The notes below the pieces were generated by a model. The model searched no databases. It was given only the letters and a program-made list of their open reading frames with translations, and was not told the origin of the DNA. Shown here in pieces: positions 6,829 through 15,248 of a stretch of DNA of 27,277 nucleotides (position 1 is the stretch's first letter; each line of letters begins with the position of its first letter). A program made the translations under genes and the position numbers. The stretch covers positions 1-27,277 of the forward strand of contig JAADFP010000028.1 in NCBI GenBank assembly GCA_013152825.1. Reading direction: 5' to 3'. Source of the DNA: Caldisericota bacterium (GTDB lineage: Bacteria; CAIJMQ01; JAADFP01).

Positions 6829-7531
6829 CTAAAGTCCATGGTCTTCCAGCCTATACCCCACGCCACGGATGTTCTTGATGAATTTTCCTGCTTTACCCAA
6901 CTTTTCCCTTATGTTTTTGATATGCACGTCTATGGTTCTATCCAGAACAACTTTCTCATTCCCCCAGAGATAATCCAGTATCTGGTCCCGGCTGAAAACC
7001 CATCCCTTTTTAGAAGAGAGAAGTTTCAAAATCCTGAATTCCGTGGGAGTTTTCCGTGGGAGTTAGTTCCACCCTTTTTCCCTCTACGGTAACCTGGTAT
7101 TTTTGCAGGTCTATGGTGAGAATATCGCCTATCTTGACCTGTGCGCCATTTCCCTCGCCTCCTTTTCTCCTCAGCACTGCCTTTACCCGTGCCACTAACT
7201 CCCGGGGAGAAAAAGGCTTGGTCATATAATCATCCGCTCCCAGTTCCAACCCCAGTACCTTATCCGTTTCTTCCCCTTTGGCTGTCAGCATGATAATAGG
7301 TAGAGAGCAAAACTCGTCTTTTTTTCTTAAGTATTTGCAGATTTCAAATCCGTCTGCATCAGGCAGCATTAAATCCAGGATTACCAGATCCGGGACCTGG
7401 TGTTCAATAGCAGAAAGAAAGCTGTTGCCATCCTGGAATTCTGTAACTTTAAAACCGGATTTTTTAAGATGGATAGCTACCAGTTCCAGGATATCCGGTT
7501 CATCATCCACCACGAATATCAGCTCATTCAT
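6829..7531 (-). pseudogene. OmpR/PhoB-family response regulator, frameshifted in the DNA-binding domain
   Basis: The first 173-aa reading frame (7531 to 7010) has a full receiver domain: acidic pocket DDE at 9-11, phospho-acceptor Asp53 (ILDLMLP), Thr83 and Lys105 (TKPF). It continues into the winged-helix domain as far as VELTPTE, then shifts frame. The second frame (to 6829) supplies the rest: KLLSSKKGWVFSRDQILDYL, WGNEKVV, RTIDVHIKNIREKLGKAG, GVGYRLE. The break is a perfect 13-bp tandem duplication (7039-7064). Removing one copy restores a 229-aa protein of ordinary family length. As it stands the product would be a receiver without DNA binding. It lies 5 bp after the thioesterase gene on the same strand; no histidine kinase is adjacent. 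Its stop codon falls inside an intergenic repeat word (GGACTTTAG). Confidence 0.9.
7039..7064. repeat. perfect 13-bp tandem duplication
   Basis: TTCCGTGGGAGTT occurs twice, at 7039-7051 and 7052-7064, with no mismatch. As 13 is not a multiple of 3 it shifts the response-regulator frame. Confidence 0.95.
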
Positions 7532-7536
7532 CTAAT

Positions 7537-7971
7537 TCAGTCCCCCTTCTCCCTGACCAGCTTCCCTTCGCCTTCTGCCATCAATTCACCCTTTTCGTTG
7601 AAGATATGGGCCCGGGCAAAGAAGAGACCAAGACGAGAGCCTTCTATCCATCCCCTAATCCTTAACCTACCTCCCACTGCTGCCTCCCGGTGGAATCTAA
7701 CCCTGAGTTCTCCGGTAACCGCTTTTATGCCGGCAAAATAGGCTGCATAAACCATAGCTTCGTCCAGTAGGGTAGCTATTAATCCTCCGTGCAGAATGTT
7801 GCTCCATCCCTGGTGGTAAATATGAGGGGTAAAAACAGACTCTGCAAACTTACCGTCAAAGGTGAAGGTAAGTTTCAGCCCCCGGGGATTTTTCTTTCCA
7901 CAGGCAAAACAGTATTGCATACTTTTCAGGTTCTTGTCTCTTCCGTTCTTTTTGCTCTCCAATTTATCCAC
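7537..7971 (-). CDS. PaaI-like hotdog-fold thioesterase
   Basis: About 140 aa. The PaaI/4HBT hotdog core is clear: CFACGKKNPRGLKLTF (21-36), then GWSNILHGGLIATLLDEAMVYAA with the HGG motif at 61-63 and Asp70-Glu71 on the central helix, followed by TGELRVRFHREAAVGG. Enzymes of this type hydrolyse acyl-CoA thioesters; the substrate cannot be told. The longest frame starts at GTG 7971, but its SD would be adjacent. TTG 7962, 6-8 nt after AGAGGG, is the better start (141 aa), with ATG 7921 as a third option. It is the first gene of a minus-strand pair with the broken response regulator and is divergent from the 970-aa TPR gene. The 140-bp gap between them holds no clear consensus promoter. Confidence 0.85.
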   Translation of the reverse strand: MDKLESKKNGRDKNLKSMQYCFACGKKNPRGLKLTFTFDGKFAESVFTPHIYHQGWSNILHGGLIATLLDEAMVYAAYFAGIKAVTGELRVRFHREAAVGGRLRIRGWIEGSRLGLFFARAHIFNEKGELMAEGEGKLVREKGD

Positions 7972-8111
7972 CCTCTAGCAAGAAACAATAATTAAGGAAA
8001 CATCTATATAGACTTTACCAAATTTTTACTCTTAATTGAAATCTCTAACATAGGAAAAGTCAGTCGTTTAATCAAAGTAACGCGAAAAATGATAAAATAG
8101 AGCCTGAAAAC

Positions 8112-11024
8112 ATGGAATATAGAAGTTTCAAGACAGGAAGCGTTACAGAGAAGTGTAAAAAAAACCTCAGGAAACTTCTCCTGCCACTACTTTTTATGGC
8201 CGCTATCCCCCTGTTTGCCCAGGATTTAGACCTGGCAAAGAAGCTCTACCAGGATGGATTCTATAATGCATCCATGGAAGAGGCAAGAAAATTCCTCTCT
8301 ATCCAACCCAATTCTTTCCGTAAAGGTGAAGCTCTTATCCTGATAGGCGATATATACCGCAAGAGAAATAATAAAATTAACGCTTTATCTTACTACCAGA
8401 AAGCACTTTCCCTCTCTTATTTTCCTGATAAAGATTTAGCCCTGGACAGGATAGGAAAGCTGTACATGGAAGAGGGCAAATTTGATGCAGCCAGGAAGTA
8501 TTTTTTAAAGATTTCCCAGGATTTCGCTTTTTCTTCTCTGGTGCCCGAATCATTTTACTGGATTGGAGAAACCTACCTGGCAGAGAACAACTACAAGAAA
8601 GCAGAAGAGTACTTTCATCGTCTTATATTGCTCTATCCCGGAAGCGATTTTGTGAAATATGCTCATTATTCCCTGAGTTATGCTCTTTTCCAGGAAAAGG
8701 AGTTTGAGCAGGCGCTGAAAGAAATAGAAAAGATAGAGAAAACATTTGCCGACCCGGATCTGGAGGGAAAAGCCAGGATTCTCAAAGCAAGAATTTACAT
8801 TGAGAAGAAAGATTTTCCTTCTGCTCTCTCCCTACTGGAAGAACTATCCAAAACGAGTTTTGCAGAAGAGGCAAACTTCTGGATAGGGGAAGTATATCGC
8901 AAAAACGAAGATTTCACACGGGCACGAGAATATTTCCACAAGGTACTTCAGTATAAAAACCCCTCTACGGGAGACAGCGCTCTCTTTTACCTGGGATGGA
9001 TGGATTACGAAGAAGGGAAGCAGGATTCCGCACTTAAATTTTTCTCCCGCTTACTGGACACCTATCCAGCAAGCACGTACCGTCAGAGTACTCTATTCTA
9101 CCTGGGGAAAATATTTAAACATAAAAAGAATTATCCGAAAGCACGGAAATACTTTTCCCTGCTTCTATCAGAAGGGAAAGGCACCTGGGCCCAGCGAGCC
9201 TATATATCTCTGGCCAGATTGATGAAAGAAGAAGGCAAAAGTAAGGAAGCAATAGAATTTCTGGGGAAATTTTCAGAAAAATTTCCCGGGAGCTCTCTTA
9301 CGCCGGAAGCCCTTTACCAGCTTTCTCTCTGGCTCTCGAAGGATGCCCCGAATAAGTCAATAGCAATTTACGAAAAGATAAAGGCGCGTTTCCCCGATTT
9401 CTCCGGGATGCCCACAGTGCTATACAATCTGGGAGTATTGCACTTTAACCAAGGCAATTATTTTGAATCCGCGCGCAATTTTGAAAGCTTGAGGAAAGAT
9501 TTTCCCCAGAGCAACCTGGTCTCGGATTCTCTTTACTGGCTGGCTCGCTGCTACCTGGAAATGGGTTATTTCTCACGCGCCCTGGGATTTCTGGAGGAAT
9601 TTGAGAAAAGATTTCCCAATTCATCCCTGTATGCCGAAAGTTTCCTGATTAAGGCATTGGTGTACGAAAAGATGGGAGACCTGGACAATGCCATAAATAC
9701 CCTGAAAGAAATCAACAAGCTGACTACTAAGCTTGTCCCCCAGGCTCTGATTAAAATGGGTGACCTTTATGCAAAGAAAGGAGCTTTCTCGGAAGCCAGA
9801 AAAACCTACCAGAAAATACTGCAAACCTTTCCTAAGAATCCACTCGCCCCCCAGGCTTATTACAATCTTGCCTACACCTTTTACCGGGAGGGAAAACTTC
9901 TGCAAGCAGCTTCCCTGTTCAACTCTCTGGGTGATAAATATCCCCAATCTTCCCTTATCCCTGATGCCTATTATCTATCTGGCTGGAGCTACTTCCGAAA
10001 AGGCGATTACGAAAAGGCCAGAGAGAAATTCCAGGATATCATCGTTAAATTTCCTGCTTCTTCCGTTGTCCCCCGCAGTATATTAGGCGTGGGTGATTGT
10101 TACTACAACCAGGGCGAATTTGTTAAAGCAAAAGAGTGGTATCAGAAATTAGCTGATAAATACCCTGAAGCAAAGGAGTCTTCAATTGCCCTGATTTCTC
10201 TTTACAATACTTACGTCCAGATGGAAGACATGGATGCTGCAGTTGGCTTCCTGAAAAAATACATAGACAAGGAGCCGGAAGGGAAATTCGCAGACTACGC
10301 CCTGCTTCAACTTGCCCTCTACTATATGAGAAAAGAAGATTATCCCGAGGCAACAGCACTCCTGGAAAAGCTAAAGAAGGAATTTCCTAAAAGTCATCTT
10401 CTCCCGGATAGTTATTACTGGCTGGGAAGAATGTACCGGGACATGAAAGAGTTCCAGAAAGCAGAGGAAAACTTCCGTCCCCTTTATGAGTCAGGAGAAG
10501 ACAATCCCTGGAAAGAAGAGGCTATGCTGGAAGTAGCCAATATGTACTATCAAAAAGGAGACCAGGAACAGGCACTGAGTCTTTATTCTAATTTTGAGAA
10601 GTCATTCCCGGATTCTCCTTTTCTTCCGCGTGCCTGGCTGAAGCAAGGCAAGATTTACTTGAATCTTAAACAGGGAGATAAAGCATTAACAGTTTTCAGG
10701 AGAATAATGGCATCACAGGCTCCCCAGAAAATAAAAATTGAAGCAGAATACTCAATTGCCCAGATTTTAGAACAAAGAGGAGAGAAAGAAAAAGCAGCCT
10801 TCGAATATTTAAAACTGACTTACCTTTTCCCTGCCTTTGGAGAGAAGGTGAAAGAATCCCTGAAAAAATCAGCCCGTCTCCTGGAAGAGGCCGGGAAATA
10901 TTCCGAGGCAGTCCAGGTATACAAGAAACTGTTGAGCTACGGGGAAGACAAAGAAAAAATCCTGCAGAAAATAGAGGAATTAAAGAAAAAAAGCGGGGAA
11001 GTGGAAGAGGGTACAAAGGAGTAG
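8112..11024 (+). CDS. large periplasmic TPR-repeat protein
   Basis: 970 aa. A signal peptide follows a basic stretch (about 15-36, KKNLRKLLLPLLFMAAIPLF, likely cut after FAQ). The rest is a continuous array of roughly 25 TPR units of 34-38 residues, with recurring phrases such as LFYLGKIFKHKKNYPKARKY, YYLSGWSYFRKGDYEKAREK and F-P-x-S at unit ends. Units of this style resemble BamD and YbgF/CpoB, which scaffold outer-membrane and Tol-Pal assemblies. No catalytic domain is seen. A TAAAAT element about 10 nt upstream suggests a very short leader; the SD is poor. It is followed 55 bp later by a probable beta-barrel gene, so it may be its periplasmic partner. Confidence 0.85.
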   Translation: MEYRSFKTGSVTEKCKKNLRKLLLPLLFMAAIPLFAQDLDLAKKLYQDGFYNASMEEARKFLSIQPNSFRKGEALILIGDIYRKRNNKINALSYYQKALSLSYFPDKDLALDRIGKLYMEEGKFDAARKYFLKISQDFAFSSLVPESFYWIGETYLAENNYKKAEEYFHRLILLYPGSDFVKYAHYSLSYALFQEKEFEQALKEIEKIEKTFADPDLEGKARILKARIYIEKKDFPSALSLLEELSKTSFAEEANFWIGEVYRKNEDFTRAREYFHKVLQYKNPSTGDSALFYLGWMDYEEGKQDSALKFFSRLLDTYPASTYRQSTLFYLGKIFKHKKNYPKARKYFSLLLSEGKGTWAQRAYISLARLMKEEGKSKEAIEFLGKFSEKFPGSSLTPEALYQLSLWLSKDAPNKSIAIYEKIKARFPDFSGMPTVLYNLGVLHFNQGNYFESARNFESLRKDFPQSNLVSDSLYWLARCYLEMGYFSRALGFLEEFEKRFPNSSLYAESFLIKALVYEKMGDLDNAINTLKEINKLTTKLVPQALIKMGDLYAKKGAFSEARKTYQKILQTFPKNPLAPQAYYNLAYTFYREGKLLQAASLFNSLGDKYPQSSLIPDAYYLSGWSYFRKGDYEKAREKFQDIIVKFPASSVVPRSILGVGDCYYNQGEFVKAKEWYQKLADKYPEAKESSIALISLYNTYVQMEDMDAAVGFLKKYIDKEPEGKFADYALLQLALYYMRKEDYPEATALLEKLKKEFPKSHLLPDSYYWLGRMYRDMKEFQKAEENFRPLYESGEDNPWKEEAMLEVANMYYQKGDQEQALSLYSNFEKSFPDSPFLPRAWLKQGKIYLNLKQGDKALTVFRRIMASQAPQKIKIEAEYSIAQILEQRGEKEKAAFEYLKLTYLFPAFGEKVKESLKKSARLLEEAGKYSEAVQVYKKLLSYGEDKEKILQKIEELKKKSGEVEEGTKE

Positions 11025-11079
11025 GAGAAGAAAATTTTAGCCATTAGCCTCCGAGAGGTGGCAGAAAGGTTTTTTACGA

Positions 11080-12534
11080 ATGGGTAGATATAAATATTCC
11101 GCGGTTGTTTTTCTGCTCCTGGTTCTATTCTCCGTTTCTTTTGCAGAGGACATAGAACTTTCTCCTTTAATCATCAAGGGAAAAGATATTTCCACTTTCC
11201 CTTCCTCGCCTCTTTCCCTTTCCCCTGGACTGCTGAGAAAAGAAAAAGAAGGGCAAGAAATCCCCCGGGAAAAATTCTTCCCCTTACGGATAAAAGGCAA
11301 AATCTGGAAGGGAAGAGAGGGATACGCGGAAGTAGAAGGAGGAATAGGAAGTTACGGTAGTTACCGGGGAAAATTCCTGGGCATAGTAAAAGGAAAAAGC
11401 AACACTCTCGTCTTCCAGCATTTGAAAGAGGGCACACAGGGCTACCGGGAAGAAGGGCAGGAAGAAAGCAGCAAAAGCACCCTGACCTTTCTTTTCCCGG
11501 GAGGAAAAATAAGCGGCTACCAGGAAGAACATAAGCTCAACCTTTTAGGTCCTCTGGGAAGAGGAAAGATAGGGAAAAGAGACATGTACACTACCTGGAT
11601 GGGAATGCAATTTGGAAGAGAAGAGACAGGATGGGATATCCAAGGAAGAAATTTCCTTATCAGAGAAGAGGAAGATAAGTTTTCCGGTGGGGAGAGTAGT
11701 ATAAAAATTTACCAGAATGGTGCTGACAAGTCCTTTCTCTTTGCCGTAAGAGAAGAATTCCTGAGAGATTACTATGACCAGGGGGAGGGAGAATTCTCGT
11801 ATAGTTCCCTTTCTTCTCCCTGGGGAATAAAGATCCTGGGGAGAGAAAAAGGAGCCGCTCTTTTTCCCCAATACTCTTACACCAGACCGCTATCCAGAAA
11901 AAACTCTCTAAATATTTCGCTGGGAGGAGGATGGAACACGCCCGACTTACTCTCCCTGTATAAATTATCCGGCACCAGCATCAGGAAGAGATTCCTGGGG
12001 TCTGAAAAATACTGGGAAGTACAGGCAAGCATTGAAGGAAACTCTTCTTTCCCCTACTCCACCTCACTTTTCTACCAGAGAATGGAGTCTATCCTTTCCT
12101 GGAAGAAAGAAAATGTACTGTGGAAACCAACCCTTGTCTCTTCTGCAAGTTTCATAGGCTGGAAAGGGAAATTCCAGCACAAAATAAGAGAAAACTTTAT
12201 CTGGGAAGGAAAAGCGATGTACCGACAGGAACTCCGGAAGAGAGAGTTGCCCTACTTTATCTATTCCGGAGTAGAGACCTCTCTTTTACGGGAAAGCTCA
12301 AGAATTAAAGAAGAAATCTCCCTGCAATACAATGGCCCCCGGTACTTTGAGAGAGGCAGTAAAAGGCAGTTAAAAGGATTTACCAGGATCAATCTAAACC
12401 TTGCCTGGAAAATTTCGCCCCGCCTGACTGTCTCATCTTCTCTTTCCTATATCCCGGACGGCGAGACAGAAATCTTCAAAGGCTACCCGGTTGCTCCCTG
12501 GGAGTACTTTGTTTCTATTAAGTTAAACTGGTAA
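11080..12534 (+). CDS. putative outer-membrane beta-barrel protein
   Basis: 484 aa. A signal peptide occupies 1-22 (YKYSAVVFLLLVLFSVSFA, then EDIELSPLIIKGKD). The body alternates polar and hydrophobic/aromatic residues in strand-like runs with Gly/Ser-rich turns. The last segment (ISPRLTVSSSLSYIP...EYFVSIKLNW) ends with Trp, an aromatic C-terminus typical of barrels inserted by the BAM machinery. No TonB box or plug signature is convincing, so I do not call it a TonB-dependent receptor. It follows the TPR gene by 55 bp and is 1 bp from the GTPase gene, so probably one operon. The sequence is poorly conserved and no named family was recognised. Confidence 0.68.
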   Translation: MGRYKYSAVVFLLLVLFSVSFAEDIELSPLIIKGKDISTFPSSPLSLSPGLLRKEKEGQEIPREKFFPLRIKGKIWKGREGYAEVEGGIGSYGSYRGKFLGIVKGKSNTLVFQHLKEGTQGYREEGQEESSKSTLTFLFPGGKISGYQEEHKLNLLGPLGRGKIGKRDMYTTWMGMQFGREETGWDIQGRNFLIREEEDKFSGGESSIKIYQNGADKSFLFAVREEFLRDYYDQGEGEFSYSSLSSPWGIKILGREKGAALFPQYSYTRPLSRKNSLNISLGGGWNTPDLLSLYKLSGTSIRKRFLGSEKYWEVQASIEGNSSFPYSTSLFYQRMESILSWKKENVLWKPTLVSSASFIGWKGKFQHKIRENFIWEGKAMYRQELRKRELPYFIYSGVETSLLRESSRIKEEISLQYNGPRYFERGSKRQLKGFTRINLNLAWKISPRLTVSSSLSYIPDGETEIFKGYPVAPWEYFVSIKLNW

Positions 12535-12535
12535 A

Positions 12536-13480
12536 ATGCCGGCGAATTTACCCCCTGAATACTACGAGAAAGAACGAGAACTAAGAAACGCAAAAACTCC
12601 TGATGAGAAAATATCCATACTGAAAGAACTCCTCTCCATAATGCCCAAGCACAAGGGCACTGATAAACTCCAGGCAGAACTCCGGACAAAGATAAAAAAA
12701 CTCAATAAACTGAAAGAATCAGAGAAAAAAAAGAGAAGAACACTCTCTCCCTACGATATTCCCAAAGAGGGAGCAGCACAGATTGTCCTGGTTGGTCCTC
12801 CCAACAGTGGAAAATCCCTTTTCCTTTCCACCCTTACTCATGCCAAATCTAATAGTGCCCCGTATCCCTTTTCCACCCTTAAGCCCGTGGTAGGCATGAT
12901 GAACTTTGAAAATATTCAGTTTCAACTAATCGACACTCCCCCTATCACTGCTGAATTTATGGACAGGGGCATTACCCAGATTCTCTACCAGGCAGACCTC
13001 CTGCTTATAATAGGCGATGGGAGTGATGAGAAGGCCGTCGAGGCACTGGAAGAGGTAAATGAACGCCTAAAAGAAAGAAATATAACCATAGGGGAAGGGA
13101 AAAAGGCAATATTAGCCCTTAATAAAATGGATATTCCGGGAAGCGAAAAGCGGCTACAAATAATCAAGGAATTATATAAAAACTTACCGGTAATCCCCAT
13201 AAGTACTAAAAACCAGCAGTTCAATAACCTAGGCAGGGTTATATTTGACACTTTGAAAATAATAAGAGTTTACACAAAAAATCGCGGCTCTCCTCCTAAT
13301 TTAAATAAACCCATAATAATGAAAAAAGGTAGCCGGGTTATTGACGTGGCAGCAGAAGTGCACAAGGATTTTTTGAGAATGAAGTATGCCCGGTTGTGGA
13401 ATTTGAAAGGGGTTAAAGGATTGAGGGTGGAGAGAAAATACATACTTGAAGACGGGGACATCCTGGAGTTTCATATTTGA
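12536..13480 (+). CDS. DRG/Obg-like GTPase with C-terminal TGS domain
   Basis: 314 aa. A basic helical N-terminus (1-70, many Lys/Glu) is followed by a G domain: G1 VGPPNSGKS (86-94), a switch region YPFSTLKPVVGMM (110-122), G3 LIDTPP (131-136), G4 NKMD (196-199) and G5-like PISTK (221-225). A TGS domain fills about 245-314 (IIMKKGSRVIDVAAEVHKDF...LEDGDILEFHI). This arrangement matches developmentally regulated GTPases and related TGS GTPases, which act with ribosomes or RNA. G3 has DTPP in place of DxxG, as in DRG-type proteins where a Pro follows. The start is 1 bp after the barrel-protein stop with no obvious SD, so it is likely expressed by coupling. Its link to an envelope operon is unexplained. 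Confidence 0.88.
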   Translation: MPANLPPEYYEKERELRNAKTPDEKISILKELLSIMPKHKGTDKLQAELRTKIKKLNKLKESEKKKRRTLSPYDIPKEGAAQIVLVGPPNSGKSLFLSTLTHAKSNSAPYPFSTLKPVVGMMNFENIQFQLIDTPPITAEFMDRGITQILYQADLLLIIGDGSDEKAVEALEEVNERLKERNITIGEGKKAILALNKMDIPGSEKRLQIIKELYKNLPVIPISTKNQQFNNLGRVIFDTLKIIRVYTKNRGSPPNLNKPIIMKKGSRVIDVAAEVHKDFLRMKYARLWNLKGVKGLRVERKYILEDGDILEFHI

Positions 13481-13583
13481 AGTGAGAGGGAAGGGGAAGC
13501 AGGAGACTTTAGACGTTAGACAATAGACGGGAAGAGGTGGGTAAGTTAGTTATAGAAGGCAATGTTTCCATGCCAGTAGTATA

Positions 13584-14642
13584 ATGAAAATTAAACTTGG
13601 CGTATATCTTCTGTGCTTCTTCCTGTTGCTTCCCTGGAACAGTGCACTTCTTGGCATGGAGAAAGAGACCATACCCACTCCTGCTGACAGAGCATTTAAC
13701 CATGCTCCCAGCATAGTAGAAATCCCCGGGCAGGGATTACTCGTAGCCTGGTACTCGGGAAGCAAGGAGAAGAATAGAGACACTGCTATCTTTTTTAGTT
13801 TCAAAAAATCAGGCAGCCAGAAGTGGAGTACTCCCAGGATTCTTATAGACACTCCCTCCCGGGCTGACGGTAACCCTGTGCTCTTCTTCAAAAATAAGGA
13901 GATATATTGCTTTTATTCTGTACTCTGGGGAACAGGCTGGAGCACTGCACGGCTCTTCTACGTAAAATCGCTGGTAGAACCCAAGGAAAAGGATTTTTCC
14001 TGGAGTCCTCCCTGCCGGATATCTCCCTTTTACAAGACAGGCGAGCTGATGCGAGGAAAGCCGGTTGCCCTGAATGAAAAATCCTTTTTCCTCCCTCTCT
14101 ACCAGGAATTATTCGGTTATTCCTCTTATCTGTATTTAATCCGGGAAGGAAAAGTAGTCTGGCGCTCCTCCTATTTGAAATCCAGTCCCGGTAATTTACA
14201 ACCAGTGATTGTCCCCCTTCCCACCCTCTGGTTAATGTTTATGCGTTCAGCCAGGGGAGGCTACCTCTGGGAAGCAACTTCCCGCAACCAGGGAAAAACC
14301 TGGAGCAAGCCGGTAAAGAGGAAAGACCTGCCCCAACCCAACTCCGGATTCGATGCACTGCGGCTATCTTCCGGCAGAATAATCCTGGTTTTCCACAATA
14401 ATCCCAAGGATACTCACTCTCTAAATATTAGTATTTCAGAAGACGGAGGGAAAAGCTTTTCCCTGAAAAAGGTTATAGAAGAAAATAAAAAAGAAAAATT
14501 TCTCTATCCCTCAGTAATCCAGGATGCAAAGGGGAAAATCCATATCGTTTACACTGTAAACAAAAAGGAAATCAGGCATATTGTGCTGGGGGAAAAAGAG
14601 CTTCTGGAGAGCAAGGAGAAGACCTCGGACTTTAGACATTAG
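13584..14642 (+). CDS. exported BNR-repeat / sialidase-like protein
   Basis: 352 aa with an N-terminal signal peptide (1-25, KLGVYLLCFFLLLPWNSALL). The fold is a sialidase-like beta-propeller (BNR_2 type). APSIVEIPGQGLLVAWYSGS opens the first blade, and Asp-box-like turns occur at SGSQKWSTP, SRNQGKTWSKP and SEDGGKSFSLKK. RADGNPVLFF and FDALRLSSGRIILVFHN match the blades of this family. Relatives trim glycans or are non-enzymatic; the catalytic Arg triad and Tyr cannot be assigned by eye. The last codons (TCGGACTTTAGACATTAG) are an intergenic repeat word, so the C-terminal SDFRH and the stop come from repeat DNA. The TATAAT overlapping the start codon is too close to serve this ATG. Confidence 0.8.
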   Translation: MKIKLGVYLLCFFLLLPWNSALLGMEKETIPTPADRAFNHAPSIVEIPGQGLLVAWYSGSKEKNRDTAIFFSFKKSGSQKWSTPRILIDTPSRADGNPVLFFKNKEIYCFYSVLWGTGWSTARLFYVKSLVEPKEKDFSWSPPCRISPFYKTGELMRGKPVALNEKSFFLPLYQELFGYSSYLYLIREGKVVWRSSYLKSSPGNLQPVIVPLPTLWLMFMRSARGGYLWEATSRNQGKTWSKPVKRKDLPQPNSGFDALRLSSGRIILVFHNNPKDTHSLNISISEDGGKSFSLKKVIEENKKEKFLYPSVIQDAKGKIHIVYTVNKKEIRHIVLGEKELLESKEKTSDFRH

Positions 14643-14880
14643 AGTTAGTAGCGAGTAGCGGGTAGTTAGTAGCGAGGGAAGAGGTAGTAAGCAGTGAATA
14701 GTAAACGGTGAGCAGTGAAAAGTGAGTAAGTGAGAGGCACAGAGGCACAAAGGAGGGAGGCGGGCAGGAGTAGATAGTAGTGAGAGGGAGGATAGACTTT
14801 AGACCATAGACATTAGACTTTAGGTTGGTTCAGAGGATGGGTAAATAAAGTAGTAAACAGTGAACAGTAAGTCAGTTTTT
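14634..14880 (+). repeat. intergenic word-repeat block
   Basis: Runs of GACTTTAGACATTAGA, TAGTAGCGAGTAG, GTGAATAGTAAACGGTGAGCAG, GAGGCACAGAGGCACAAAGG and GATAGACTTTAGACCATAGA, all on the plus strand. The same words recur after other genes. There is no gene between 14643 and about 15248. Confidence 0.75.
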
Positions 14881-14903
14881 TGGTATCATGGGAGGAAGTT
14901 CCC

Positions 14904-14927
14904 CCCTGAACCCCACGTGGTTCAGGG
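14904..14927. repeat. perfect 9-bp hairpin
   Basis: CCCTGAACC (14904-14912) and GGTTCAGGG (14919-14927) around a 6-nt loop. A weaker related sequence stands at about 20158-20180. No T-run follows directly, so it is not called a terminator. Confidence 0.7.
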
Positions 14928-14930
14928 TTG

Positions 14931-15066
14931 GGATTTTGGTATTTGTGATTTGTAGTTTATTTAGGTCCGATGACCAGAAGAGCCTGAGTATCGGACTTCT
15001 TCGAATGTTTAGAGTTTGTTGTTTAGGGTTTTAAATGAAGTGGATTCCCGCTTACGCGGGAATGAC
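14931..15066 (+). repeat. dispersed intergenic repeat, family R, copy B, with nested 41-bp insert
   Basis: Same words as copies A and C: GATTTTGGTATTTGTGATTT, GTTTATTTAG, GTTTGTTGTTTAGGGTTTTA, ATGAAGTGGATTCCCGC, ending in a GGATTCCCGC-TTAC-GCGGGAATGAC-type hairpin. It differs by a 41-bp insertion at 14965-15005 that copies A and C lack. Confidence 0.75.
14965..15005. mobile_element. 41-bp palindromic insert within repeat R
   Basis: Starts GTCCGAT (14965-14971) and contains its inverted copy ATCGGAC (14990-14996), then CTTCTTCGAA. It sits exactly between TTTATTTAG and TGTTTAG, which are adjacent in the other two copies of the repeat. REP/MITE-like behaviour is inferred from this single insertion. 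Confidence 0.5.
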
Positions 15067-15248
15067 GGAGAGGGCAGGGTTTCATGGGAGGAAGTTTTTG
15101 GTTTAGGATTAGAGTTTATCCCAATGCCAGTTCTGCCTGTCCCCAATATAAATCAGGAGAATTTATTTAGAGCTTAGAATTTTCCAGGTACGGAGACAAG
15201 GTGTAAAATATAAATTAACTAATTTCACGAAAAGAGCATCAGGAAATA

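Noticed and set aside
5540..6830. CRISPR array from regularly recurring short repeats
   Set aside because: Repeat lengths and spacing are irregular, there are no unique spacers and no cas genes.
11080..12534. TonB-dependent receptor
   Set aside because: No TonB box or plug domain and too short for the family.
13577..13583. TATAAT just before the BNR gene as its promoter
   Set aside because: It overlaps the start codon, so transcription would begin downstream of the ATG.
14511..14750. 79-aa minus-strand ORF at the end of the BNR gene
   Set aside because: Antisense to a real gene and to word repeats.
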